DNA from: Pseudomonadota bacterium
Lineage (GTDB): Bacteria > Desulfobacterota > Binatia > Binatales > Binataceae
Length of the DNA: 64,000 bases
NCBI GenBank assembly: GCA_021325355.1
Contig: JAJPHI010000034.1
Location: 1 to 64,000, forward strand
Reading direction: 5' to 3'
This document shows positions 49,713 to 58,433 of this stretch, piece after piece (position 1 is the first letter of the stretch; each line of letters opens with the position of its first letter). A program made the position numbers and the translations under genes. Under the pieces are notes generated by a model. The model ran no database searches, was not told where the DNA came from, and saw only the letters and a program-made list of their open reading frames with translations.

Positions 49713-50213
49713 ATGATTACACCGGATCGAATCGGTCATGTCGTTATCAAGGTGCGCGACCTCGAGCGCTCGAAAAAGTTCTACATGGACGTTCTCGGGC
49801 TCCAGCTCATGATGGAACTGCCGAAGCTCAAGATGGCCTTCTTTGCCAGCAACGGCCGCGACCATCATGAGATCGCGTGCGCCGAGGTCGGTGCCGACGC
49901 GCCGGGACCGCAGGCGCGTCAGGTTGGCCTGGTCCATATCGCCTTCCGCCTGCGCGACGAGGACCATCTGCGCGCTGCCTACAAGGAGCTTAAGGAAAAG
50001 AACGTTCCGATCGTCTTTACGGTCGATCACGGCATCACCAAGAGCATCTACTTCCGCGATCCCGACGGGAATCAGCTCGAGGTCTATTGTGACAATCCGC
50101 CGGAGTATATCGCCAAGATGAAGGAAAACCGCTACATGGGGATGGATAAGCTCGACTTCACACCCGACGAGCCCAGCATCCTCGAAGCCTTCAAAGCGAA
50201 TACCGTGCTGTAG
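49713..50213 (+). CDS. VOC-family protein (glyoxalase/extradiol dioxygenase fold)
   Basis: Seen: 166 aa. Metal-ligand positions can be read as His in IGHVVIKVRDLERSKKFY, His in GLVHIAFRL and Glu in DGNQLEVYCDNP. Known: this 2-His-1-Glu set occurs in type I extradiol dioxygenases and glyoxalases. GCAGGAGG lies upstream of ATG 49713. It closes the 44666-50213 cluster, where a ring-opening or isomerase role would fit. Confidence 0.88.
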   Translation: MITPDRIGHVVIKVRDLERSKKFYMDVLGLQLMMELPKLKMAFFASNGRDHHEIACAEVGADAPGPQARQVGLVHIAFRLRDEDHLRAAYKELKEKNVPIVFTVDHGITKSIYFRDPDGNQLEVYCDNPPEYIAKMKENRYMGMDKLDFTPDEPSILEAFKANTVL

Positions 50214-50245
50214 CGGATTGCCGCCGGAACACGATCGCTCCGCAC

Positions 50246-50278
50246 CGTGCGGGCGGCTTCCCATATCCTGCCCGCACG
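50246..50278 (+). terminator. Hairpin after VOC gene
   Basis: CGTGCGGGC and GCCCGCACG form a 9-bp perfect stem around a 15-base loop, 33 bases after the VOC stop. No T-run, so termination strength is uncertain. Confidence 0.45.
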
Positions 50279-50321
50279 AAACCTCTCGCCCTAGCTGCGT
50301 CCGACTGCTTTAGTAGTGCGG

Positions 50322-50750
50322 ATGAAGCGTGGGTTCGCTCTGATAATTGGCGCCATCCTGGCCGGATGCGCTTCGGCGCAGGGTCCGGCCTTTGCTCCCA
50401 AGAAAAGCTTACTGGGCTCGGTCATTTACGTTTACCGCCCGGACAACACGGTCCTAATCACCTATCCGCTGGAAGGTGTGGTGAACGTGCCGATGCTGGT
50501 GGTATGCGGCAATGACTCGGCTTCGCTCGACCCCGGCGGTTATCATGCTTTCACGGTCGGCCCCGGCGTGACGTCATGCTCAAGCCTCAGCGCCGAGTCC
50601 TCGGCCGTGCTCCGGATTAGCGCCGAAGAGGGCAAGTCGTACTTTGTCAAAGGTTCGCTAGGCCCTGGCTTCTATGCGCCGCATCCGCAGTTAAAGCTGG
50701 TCTCGACCGACGCGGCGCCGACCGGAATCCAGCAGTGCGCGCTCGAGTGA
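50322..50750 (+). CDS. Small lipoprotein of unknown function
   Basis: Seen: 142 aa. The N-terminus FALIIGAILAGCASAQ contains a lipobox (LAGC), so the mature protein should be lipid-anchored. No domain is recognised; the body is beta-rich (ISAEEGKSYFVKG). ATG 50322 was chosen over GTG 50316. It converges with the ammonium transporter gene, 11 bases away. Confidence 0.72.
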   Translation: MKRGFALIIGAILAGCASAQGPAFAPKKSLLGSVIYVYRPDNTVLITYPLEGVVNVPMLVVCGNDSASLDPGGYHAFTVGPGVTSCSSLSAESSAVLRISAEEGKSYFVKGSLGPGFYAPHPQLKLVSTDAAPTGIQQCALE

Positions 50751-50760
50751 GCGAGTTCGC

Positions 50761-52236
50761 CTAAACTGTCGGATAGGCCTCGCTGCCCATTTCGAGTGCG
50801 TCGAGGCCGCTCCACTCGACCTCCGCGATAACGCGGTTGCCGATGGTCCGTTCGACGAGCATGAAGAAGGCGAACGATAAACCGAGCACCACCACCAGAT
50901 TGACGGAAACCCCGATAAGTTGCGCAACGAACTGACCGGGGTCGCCATAAAGCAGGCCGCGCACCGGCCCCGCGACGCCATTCCAGCCGTCACCGTAGCT
51001 GCCGTCCGCAAACAGCCCCAGGGCAAGCGCGCCCCACGCGCCGGCGACGCCATGGACGGAAATGGCGCCCACCGGATCGTCGACGTGAAAGCGGCGCTCA
51101 AGTTCGAGCACGCTGCCGACGACAATCAGTCCCGCGACAACCCCGATCATCACGGCCGCCGCCGGCGTCACGAAAGCGCAGGGCGCCGTGATCGCGACCA
51201 GACCGCCGATAAGACCATTGCAAGCCATCGCCAGGTCGGGGCGGTTGTGTCGTTCCCATAGATAAAGTATGGCCGCGAGGGAGCCCCCGGCCGACGCCAA
51301 CATCGTATTAACCGCGATCACGCCGATTCGCGGATCGGACGCTGCCAGCGACGATCCGGCGTTGAAGCCGAACCAGCCGAAGGCCAGGATCAACGTGCCG
51401 ATCACCGCCATCGGGAGGTTGTGACCAGGCAGCAGGCCGATCGCGCCACCGCGGCGAAACTTGCCAATCCGCGGTCCGAGCATAATCGCCCCGGCCAGCC
51501 CGGCAAACCCGCCGGTCATGTGCACGACCGATGATCCGGCAAAATCGACGTGGCCATGTCCGAGCCCGAGATTGGCGCCCAGTTGCGACAACCATCCGCC
51601 GCCCCACACCCAATTGCCATAAAGCGGGTAGAGGAACATCGACATGAAGAAGCCGTAAACGAAGAACGCCGAGAACTTCCATCGTTCCGCCATCGCGCCG
51701 GTCGGAATCGTCGCGGCGGTGTCCATGAACACCACCGCAAACAAAAACATCGCGAGACTTGCCGGATCGTGGCTGACACTGACAAGACCGAATTTCGCCA
51801 GCCCCAACACGCCCCAGCGATGCCCGCCGATGGTCAGCGCCAACTCACGATGCGGCACCTCGGCGATTCCCAGCGCCGGCCAGGCGTGAACGCCGCCCAT
51901 CATGAAACCGTACCCCGTCAACCAGAAGCCAATGAGGCCGATTGGATAGATAATGAAGTTCATCGCCATCGTATTGACGGCGTTCTTCGCGCGCGTGAAA
52001 CCCGTCTCGAGCATCGCGAAACCGGCCTGCATGAACATCACGAGGAAGCCGGCGATAAGCACCCACGCGAGGTTCAGCGAATTGAGCAGCCCACCCAGCT
52101 CGGGCGCGCGGACAGCCTGAGCGCGAGCACTTCCGCTCGTCAGCAGGAAGATCCCGGCCGCGGCGAGGACGCCGATCGGTCGCAGCGGCGGCCGCCTGGC
52201 TCCAAAGTGAACGAACGGATGCCTGAGACGCATCAT
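50761..52236 (-). CDS. amt: Ammonium transporter (Amt)
   Basis: Seen: 491 aa with a signal-like N-terminal extension (GIFLLTSGSARAQA), eleven membrane segments, the Amt motif FAMLETGFTRAKNAVNTMA and the twin histidines in SSVVHMTGGFAG and SVHGVAGAWGA. Known: Amt moves ammonium across the inner membrane. It follows a Ser/Thr kinase gene with one base between; no GlnK/PII gene, the usual partner, is next to it. Confidence 0.93.
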   Translation of the reverse strand: MMRLRHPFVHFGARRPPLRPIGVLAAAGIFLLTSGSARAQAVRAPELGGLLNSLNLAWVLIAGFLVMFMQAGFAMLETGFTRAKNAVNTMAMNFIIYPIGLIGFWLTGYGFMMGGVHAWPALGIAEVPHRELALTIGGHRWGVLGLAKFGLVSVSHDPASLAMFLFAVVFMDTAATIPTGAMAERWKFSAFFVYGFFMSMFLYPLYGNWVWGGGWLSQLGANLGLGHGHVDFAGSSVVHMTGGFAGLAGAIMLGPRIGKFRRGGAIGLLPGHNLPMAVIGTLILAFGWFGFNAGSSLAASDPRIGVIAVNTMLASAGGSLAAILYLWERHNRPDLAMACNGLIGGLVAITAPCAFVTPAAAVMIGVVAGLIVVGSVLELERRFHVDDPVGAISVHGVAGAWGALALGLFADGSYGDGWNGVAGPVRGLLYGDPGQFVAQLIGVSVNLVVVLGLSFAFFMLVERTIGNRVIAEVEWSGLDALEMGSEAYPTV

Positions 52237-52237
52237 T

Positions 52238-53257
52238 CTATTTCATCTGACCTCGATAGGAATGGCTTGGTTGCGTCGGCGCCGCCGGATAACGATTCGC
52301 CAGCCAGACCAGCAGAATCAGCAGCCCGGCGAGCGAGCCGAAGAAGAAGGCGGTCCATAGGTACCCCTTGATACGCATCCATTTGAGACTGCGCGGATGA
52401 AGCTGGGCGGCGCGATTGTGGATCACCACGCGCGCGGGATCGCGCAAATCCTCGAGCATCTCCTTAGCCGTGGCGTAGCGATTGCGCGGCTGTCGTTCGA
52501 TCGCGTGGAGGATGATCTCTTCGAGATGCGGGTCAATCTCCGGTAAATGGCGACTGGGCGGTTGCGGATCCTCGCTGGTCTTCGCCCGCATCACGTTGTA
52601 CACATTGTCGCCGCTGTAGGGCAGTTCGCCGGTCAGCATTTCGTAGAGGATCGTGCCCAGAGCATAAATATCGGTGCGGACGTCGCCGCGTTTGCCGCTG
52701 ACCTGTTCGGGCGCCATATAGTCCGGCGTCCCGATCGTCGACGACAAACCCGACCAGGTCAGGCGCCGCGCCGACTCGTCGAGGGCGATGCCGAAGTCCA
52801 TGATTTTGATGCGCCCGTCGGCATTAACCAGGATGTTCTCCGGTTTCAGGTCGCGATGGACCACGCCCTGGCTGTGCATGTAGACCAGCGCCTCGGCGAT
52901 CTGCCGGGCCAGATCAAGGGCCTTCTGCGGTTCCATCCGCGGATGGTCGCGCATGATGGCGCGCAGGGAGACGCCTTCGACGTACTCCATCGCGATATAC
53001 ATCCGGCTTTTATGCTTGGGCGTGAGGACCTTGATTATGGCCGGATGGTTGAGCCTTTTGCCGACCTCCTCTTCGCGTTCGAAGCGGCTGAAAAAGACCA
53101 CGTCGCTCTCGAACTGCATGTAGGGGACCTTGATAGCGACGGTGGCGCCGCCGTTGAGGGTGTCGCGCGCCATGAAAATCGAGGCCATCCCGCTACGCGC
53201 GATTAGATCGGTCAATTCGTACTGATCGACCCGGTCGCCAACATTGACTTCGCGCAT
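52238..53257 (-). CDS. Transmembrane Ser/Thr protein kinase
   Basis: Seen: 339 aa Hanks-type kinase: VAIKVPY (lysine), HRDLKPENI, MDFGIALDE, GTPDYMAPEQVSG, DIYALGTILYEMLTGELPY. One transmembrane helix lies near the C-terminus (LWTAFFFGSLAGLLILLVWL) with a very short outer tail, so there is no obvious sensor domain. Known: such kinases phosphorylate Ser/Thr on partner proteins. It lies between a PP2C phosphatase and amt on the same strand. Confidence 0.94.
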   Translation of the reverse strand: MREVNVGDRVDQYELTDLIARSGMASIFMARDTLNGGATVAIKVPYMQFESDVVFFSRFEREEEVGKRLNHPAIIKVLTPKHKSRMYIAMEYVEGVSLRAIMRDHPRMEPQKALDLARQIAEALVYMHSQGVVHRDLKPENILVNADGRIKIMDFGIALDESARRLTWSGLSSTIGTPDYMAPEQVSGKRGDVRTDIYALGTILYEMLTGELPYSGDNVYNVMRAKTSEDPQPPSRHLPEIDPHLEEIILHAIERQPRNRYATAKEMLEDLRDPARVVIHNRAAQLHPRSLKWMRIKGYLWTAFFFGSLAGLLILLVWLANRYPAAPTQPSHSYRGQMK

Positions 53258-53342
53258 CAGCTCAGCGTACGAGTGCCGTCGCGCGCGGACGTTATCATCC
53301 TCTGCAAGCCGTGATCAAATTGGGCTTAAGCAGACCGCGTCT

Positions 53343-54200
53343 TCAGGTCAGCGCCGCGCTCCGGCTGAAGATCCGGGTCAGCCGGCGCCACAATGGCGGC
53401 TTCAGCTCATGATGGCCCGTCGGCGCATCCATGGTGAAGAAGCCGACCGTCAGATTGTCCGCCGTGCCGCGCTCGTTGGCGACCTCGATGAGCCGACTGC
53501 AGGCGGCCTCGGCGCGTAAGCCGCGACTTACCTGCTCGAGTTCGTGATCTTCGAGCACGCCGTGAAGCCCGTCGCTGCAGACCAGGATGCGGTCGTGCTG
53601 CAACAGCGGCAGGGTAATGCGATCGACCGAAACGATCAGCTCGTGACCAACGCTGCGGGTCAGGGCCGAACGTTCCGGATGAGTGCGCGCCCGCGCCGCC
53701 GACATCATCCCCATCCGGACCTTTTCCTGCACCATCGTGTGGTCCTTGGTGATCTGCTTAATCCGGTTGCGGCGAATCAGGTAGACGCGGCAGTCGCCGA
53801 CATGCGCGGCATGCAGCATCCCGTCGCTCACCGCGATCGCCGTGAGCGTGGTTCCCATGCGGCGCAGTTCGGGCACCGTCAGCGCGCGATTATGAATCTC
53901 GATGTTCGCGCGCTGGACGGCCCGGGCGAGGCGTTTCGCCGGACCCCACGCCGGCGGACTCTCGCGATAGCTCGCCAGCGTAATCTCCACCGCCATTTGG
54001 CTGGCGACCTCGCCGCCTTCATAGCCGCCGATACCGTCCGCCACCACCAAAACCACGGTGTCGGCGCTCTCGATCCAGAAGCCGCAGGCGTCCTCGTTGT
54101 TCTCGCGGTTGGTGCCCAGATCGCTCAGGACGGCGATATCGAAGTTCGCCGGAGGGGCGGCCTGATCGACCAATTCGAGGCTCGGCGGCTGCGCGGTCAT
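53343..54200 (-). CDS. PP2C-type Ser/Thr phosphatase
   Basis: Seen: 285 aa with the metal-binding motifs DLGTNRENNEDACG, VVADGIGGYEGGE, DGLHGVLEDHE and RGTADNLTVGFF. Known: PPM/PP2C phosphatases such as Stp reverse Hanks-kinase phosphorylation. It is cytoplasmic and upstream of the kinase gene (85-base gap), a common pair. It probably counters the 52238-53257 kinase. Confidence 0.94.
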   Translation of the reverse strand: MTAQPPSLELVDQAAPPANFDIAVLSDLGTNRENNEDACGFWIESADTVVLVVADGIGGYEGGEVASQMAVEITLASYRESPPAWGPAKRLARAVQRANIEIHNRALTVPELRRMGTTLTAIAVSDGMLHAAHVGDCRVYLIRRNRIKQITKDHTMVQEKVRMGMMSAARARTHPERSALTRSVGHELIVSVDRITLPLLQHDRILVCSDGLHGVLEDHELEQVSRGLRAEAACSRLIEVANERGTADNLTVGFFTMDAPTGHHELKPPLWRRLTRIFSRSAALT

Positions 54201-54249
54201 TGGCTGTGACCGTCCCGGTCGCGACCGCAGGGCGGCGGGACGGCCGCGA

Positions 54250-54576
54250 CTAGGAGTCCGCCGCCAACCGCGCGCGCAACTCGCGCTCGGCGTCGAGCCA
54301 GTCGCTCAGCGCGTCGCCCGGAGCGCCGTCGCGACGCAGGAAAAGTTCGTAGGCGCGTTCGCGAATCTGCTCCACCGTCGGCTGCACCGTAACTCGCGCG
54401 AGTCCGTTGCCGCCCGCCGATGGCATCGTGATGCCGTCGCCCGGATACCCGGCGCCGTTGCCGTTCATCAGGTCGGTCGCCGCCGCCGCCGTTGCGGACG
54501 CCGTCTTTACCTGACGGGATTGCGTCTTCGAAGCGACTCGCCGCGGTTTGTCCGGCCTGTTCTTGCGCATAGCCAT
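54250..54576 (-). CDS. DUF2934 domain protein
   Basis: Seen: 108 aa. The C-terminal third, IRERAYELFLRRDGAPGD with DALSDWLDAERELR, matches DUF2934, a short helical domain of unknown function. The N-terminus is basic and Ala-rich. GGAGGAAG precedes ATG 54576. It is the first gene in line with the phosphatase, kinase and amt genes. Confidence 0.82.
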   Translation of the reverse strand: MAMRKNRPDKPRRVASKTQSRQVKTASATAAAATDLMNGNGAGYPGDGITMPSAGGNGLARVTVQPTVEQIRERAYELFLRRDGAPGDALSDWLDAERELRARLAADS

Positions 54577-54719
54577 CGCTCATCTTCCTCCACGTGCTAA
54601 CTACCTGCCTCCGCAGGCTTGCGCTTGACCAAAGTGTGCCATCTCGGATGGCGCGATTCGAGTGCCCGCCATCCGTCAGAGTTCTCGATGTTTCAGGCTT
54701 AGTCACTGTCGAACACGGC

Positions 54720-54747
54720 GGCGTGGACCCGCTCTCGAGTCCACGCC
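54720..54747 (-). terminator. Hairpin after the outer-membrane barrel gene
   Basis: GGCGTGGAC/GTCCACGCC, a 9-bp perfect stem with a 10-base loop, about 60 bases past the barrel gene's stop. No T-run on the minus strand; a plus-strand reading has a distant T-rich stretch. Confidence 0.45.
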
Positions 54748-54807
54748 GGATGAATCTACCTTTCTTTTACAAACCCGCGGGCGGCCCCGACTTTCAAGTT
54801 GCGAGGT

Positions 54808-56151
54808 TTACAGGAGCACGCCGAATTCCAGGGCGCCGCGCACCTGCGCCGGATTTTCGAACTTGTTGCCGAAGACATCGCCGGAAGTGTAACTCAGCGC
54901 CTGCACGTACGAGACCTCGGGCCGCGCGAAGAACTGCTTGTACTGGTAGGTGGGCGTCAGCGTCAGCGAATAGGCCTGACTCCCCGGTCCATAAAGCAGA
55001 TTGGCGGCGCCGTCGGTCGCATTGCCGTTCTGTCCAATAAACTCACCGCGTCCGGCGATAAAGAAGTGCTCGGAAACCTGATAGCTCGCGAGGATCGCTC
55101 CGCCCAGGGTGTAGGTGTTCTTGCCGACGCCGATATCCGAATTATGCGGGACCAGCGTCCACTGAAAGTACGGTTGAAAAATCCACGGCGCGCTGTTGTA
55201 GGTATAGATGAGATTGAAAATTTCGCTGTTGTTCTGCGCCGCCGGGGTCGCGAAGTTGCTGAACTTCGAAAAACCCAGATTGCCGCCGCCCACCGCCTCC
55301 AGCGAGTTGGCGGAATTGAACGCATAGGTCAGCTCGCCCGTCAGCCACGTATAGCTCTTCGAATAAAAGCCGTTGTTCCAGCTTATCGCGCCACTGAGCG
55401 GCCCCTGGCTATAGTTCACCTGAACCCCGCGGCTGATGGCCGGCTCCTGGTTCCATAAGAGTCCGCGCTCGATATTCATGTTCTGGAAGGTGAAGGTATA
55501 TTCCGCACCGATGAGCGTCGGCAGATTGCCGCCCTGGATCGATAGGCTGTCGGTGGGCTGGATCTTCAGGAAGCCGACCGGCAACGGTCCCCATAGCTTG
55601 TTCACCGAATTGCCCGAGGACGTATACGGCAAGCCCAAATCCGGGATGCTGTAGGCGCCGACCTGCAGATAATACTGAATCAGTCCGTTGGGCTGCTGCA
55701 GGATAATCTGGGCATTGCTCGCGTCTGCGCGCGAGGAACGATCGCCCGGTTCGGCATGGTCTTGCACGATACCAATACCGCTGGCAACCCCGTTCAAATC
55801 AAACTTCTCCAGATTCTGGATCGATTCCGGCAGACCGCTGAGCATCGGTCCGGCAACACCGCTCAAATCGACCGTGGTCGGCGAGTTCATGGTAAGCGGC
55901 CCGGTGACACTGGGCGTCGTCAGGGGCGGCGCCGGGGTCGGAGCGGGAGTCGGCTTGGCGGCCTTGAGTTGGGCTTCGAGTTGCGCCTTCTGCTGCTTTA
56001 GCTGGTTGATTTCCTGGTTGAGCTGATCGATCTTCTGCTGGTCTGTTGGGGCTGCGCTGGAATCCGCCGACGCGTAGCCCTGCGACCACCATCCGGCCGC
56101 CACTGCTGCTGCGACCACCACTACCCCCATCCGCAATGCTGTTCTTTTCAT
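54808..56151 (-). CDS. Outer-membrane beta-barrel protein with coiled-coil N-terminus
   Basis: Seen: 447 aa from ATG 56151. A signal peptide is followed by a coiled coil (KIDQLNQEINQLKQQKAQLE), a Pro-rich linker, then about 340 residues of alternating beta strands rich in aromatic residues ending FGVLL. Known: this looks like the OmpL-like/DUF-type porin-barrel family, which form outer-membrane pores. The coiled coil suggests trimers or contact with the cell wall. An upstream in-frame start (56283) is possible but lacks a signal peptide there. Confidence 0.75.
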   Translation of the reverse strand: MKRTALRMGVVVVAAAVAAGWWSQGYASADSSAAPTDQQKIDQLNQEINQLKQQKAQLEAQLKAAKPTPAPTPAPPLTTPSVTGPLTMNSPTTVDLSGVAGPMLSGLPESIQNLEKFDLNGVASGIGIVQDHAEPGDRSSRADASNAQIILQQPNGLIQYYLQVGAYSIPDLGLPYTSSGNSVNKLWGPLPVGFLKIQPTDSLSIQGGNLPTLIGAEYTFTFQNMNIERGLLWNQEPAISRGVQVNYSQGPLSGAISWNNGFYSKSYTWLTGELTYAFNSANSLEAVGGGNLGFSKFSNFATPAAQNNSEIFNLIYTYNSAPWIFQPYFQWTLVPHNSDIGVGKNTYTLGGAILASYQVSEHFFIAGRGEFIGQNGNATDGAANLLYGPGSQAYSLTLTPTYQYKQFFARPEVSYVQALSYTSGDVFGNKFENPAQVRGALEFGVLL

Positions 56152-56350
56152 GCTGCTCGTCTTGATGCTGCTGCGATCCTTTCCGGGGTAGCCTGACCCA
56201 CACCTTTCGGAGTTGGGCGTGATTCCCCCGTGCCGCGATGAACCAATTTCCATGCCTGCAAAGGGACTAGACAACCGCTTCATTGCTGCGAGCGGATCCC
56301 GTTCCGCCTGCCTGTTTCAGCAGCAACCGCCAAAACCTGCATCAATGGAA

Positions 56351-56383
56351 AATCACAAGGGCCGCGTCGCGACCCTTGTGATT
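56351..56383 (-). terminator. Rho-independent terminator of the APC permease
   Basis: An 11-bp perfect stem AATCACAAGGG/CCCTTGTGATT with an 11-base loop; on the minus strand it is followed by TTTT. It lies 27 bases after the permease stop. Confidence 0.8.
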
Positions 56384-56409
56384 GCCGACAACTCGGATGG
56401 TCGAGCGAC

Positions 56410-58071
56410 TTACGCCGGCTTCGCCACGAGCATCGTGCTCTTGCCTTTCTTGCGCGAGGCACGGGTAAAGTAGATTGCTCCGTAAATACCCCACAGCACC
56501 GAGATGCCGAGCGCCAGCAACGGCTCTTTCACGCTGCCAAGCCCCTCCATCGGACCAATCACGTAGAAAGCCAGGCAGGCGAAGTTAGCGACTGCGCCGA
56601 AAATCGGCACCACCATGTGCTTGAAGCCATGGAAGGAATGGTGCTCGCGGAAGGCCACGATACAAATGATGTTGGTCAGCCCATAGAGGACGAACGTGCC
56701 GAAGTTCGACAGCAGCGTGATGGTCAGCAGACCGTTCGGTAAGGCGGAAAGCCCGGCATTCGAACCCATCCCGAGCGCGTACCAGATGTTATGCGGCAGC
56801 GTCGCGATCGTCTTGTCGTCGGGCGCGGAACCGCCGGTGAAGAAGCCCAACGCGCCGATTACGCCGAGCACCGCCGAGATCGTCGCCAGCGTCCAGATCG
56901 CCCGATGGGGCGTCAGATTATCGCCATGAAGGAGCCCGAAGTGCTCCGGCACCTCCTCGTCCCGCCCCATCGCGTAGGTCACGCGGGCGCCGGTGTTAAT
57001 ACAAGCGAGCGTGGTTCCGATGAGCGCGAGGAACACCGTGAACGCCTCGATCAGCATGAACGCCTGACCGTGACCACCGAGCATCGCGTTCCCCAGGATA
57101 ACCATCATGTCGCCGATCGGCGCCGCTGAGCCCTTCGCGTCATTGAGGCTATAGGCGTTGCTCAGGAAATAGTTGGCGGCGAAATACTCGAACAGGTACA
57201 TCACCAGGCACTGGATCGTGATCGACAGCAACACCGCACGTGGAATGTCTTTCTTGGGATTTTTCGCCTCTTCGCCCAGCGCGGTCACCGACTCGAAACC
57301 CACCAGCAGCAGGATCGCCACCGTCATCTGCAGCATCGTCCAACTGAAGCCGTGCGGCAAAATAACCGACCATCCGTTCGGATGCGACGGCGCATCGCCA
57401 GTCAGACTGTAGTGCAGGACCTTCTTGGTGCCATCGAGCGCGAGCCCGACTGAACCTTCGGGATGGCCGAGGCGGTACGAGATTGCGAGCACGGAGAAAA
57501 AGATTAGAGCGCAAATCTGGATGATGTTGATCGTCAGATTGACATTGGTCGAGCCGTTGACGCCCTTGAACGCGATCCACGAAACGGCGAACGCAAAAAT
57601 AACCGCGATCAGCGCCATGAATACCGGCCCGGGCACCCCGGAATTCATCGAATCCGGGAAGAGCGTGCCGACGATATAGCCGATCATGACGCCCATCGTG
57701 GCGACCATCACCCCGGGATATACCCAGTAGTACAGATGCGAAGACCAACCGATGACGAACTTGGCAATTCGCGCGAATTTGTAGGCGTGCGTCGTGTTGA
57801 GGAAGGCTTGTTCGGCGAACAGATAGGAGCTGCCCGCTCCCGGGAAGAGTTTCGCCATCTCGGCGTACGAGATCGCCGTAGCATAGGCCAGCAGAATCGC
57901 GGCGAAGATGCCCGCCCACATCGAGAGCGCGGACGGATAAACGTAGCCGGCCTGGATGACGAAGGTAATCCAGAGAAAGGCGCCGGGGGCGATTAGCGCC
58001 ATCGCGTTGACGGTGACGCCGGTCAAACCCAGCGTCGCCTTCATCTTGGGGGCTTCAGGGGTCGCAGCCAT
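56410..58071 (-). CDS. APC-superfamily amino-acid/amine permease
   Basis: Seen: 553 aa from ATG 58071 (AAGGAGAAGAG upstream; a longer frame starts without a ribosome site). About 12-14 membrane segments; the first one includes LTGVTVNAMALIAPGAFLW, the substrate-binding motif of APC transporters. Known: exchanges or imports amino acids or polyamines across the inner membrane. A terminator follows it. The substrate is not deducible. Confidence 0.9.
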   Translation of the reverse strand: MAATPEAPKMKATLGLTGVTVNAMALIAPGAFLWITFVIQAGYVYPSALSMWAGIFAAILLAYATAISYAEMAKLFPGAGSSYLFAEQAFLNTTHAYKFARIAKFVIGWSSHLYYWVYPGVMVATMGVMIGYIVGTLFPDSMNSGVPGPVFMALIAVIFAFAVSWIAFKGVNGSTNVNLTINIIQICALIFFSVLAISYRLGHPEGSVGLALDGTKKVLHYSLTGDAPSHPNGWSVILPHGFSWTMLQMTVAILLLVGFESVTALGEEAKNPKKDIPRAVLLSITIQCLVMYLFEYFAANYFLSNAYSLNDAKGSAAPIGDMMVILGNAMLGGHGQAFMLIEAFTVFLALIGTTLACINTGARVTYAMGRDEEVPEHFGLLHGDNLTPHRAIWTLATISAVLGVIGALGFFTGGSAPDDKTIATLPHNIWYALGMGSNAGLSALPNGLLTITLLSNFGTFVLYGLTNIICIVAFREHHSFHGFKHMVVPIFGAVANFACLAFYVIGPMEGLGSVKEPLLALGISVLWGIYGAIYFTRASRKKGKSTMLVAKPA

Positions 58072-58433
58072 CTCTTCTCCTTGCTCTCCGCGCGCAATAA
58101 CCTTGAGCGCGAATGGTTTCGCCAGCGCGGTTCGCGGCTCTGCGAGCAAGCCGGATGCCATCGTGTTGCATTCCGCAATAGCCTTAACGATCGACGCCGC
58201 TGCCTCAATCTTGTGCAATCGCCCAATCGATGAACGTGACTGTCCACTAAACCATCGTCGCTCCGTCAACCTTGAGCCCTTTCCTTGACGACTCGGCCGC
58301 ATTCGTTGGAGCATCGGAGGAGGCCAACCGCCTCACCTGCTCCGCGACCGGGCGTCATCTTCGGTCAATCGATGCATGAGGCGGGCGAGTGCGGGATCGC
58401 TACGGCCAGGGGCTAGTCCCGAGGAGGATCCGG
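58072..58433. other. Intergenic region between permease and EthD genes
   Basis: 362 bp between divergent genes. No RNA gene or clear -35/-10 pair was seen; the longer in-frame reading of the permease through part of this region is not supported by a ribosome site. Confidence 0.6.
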
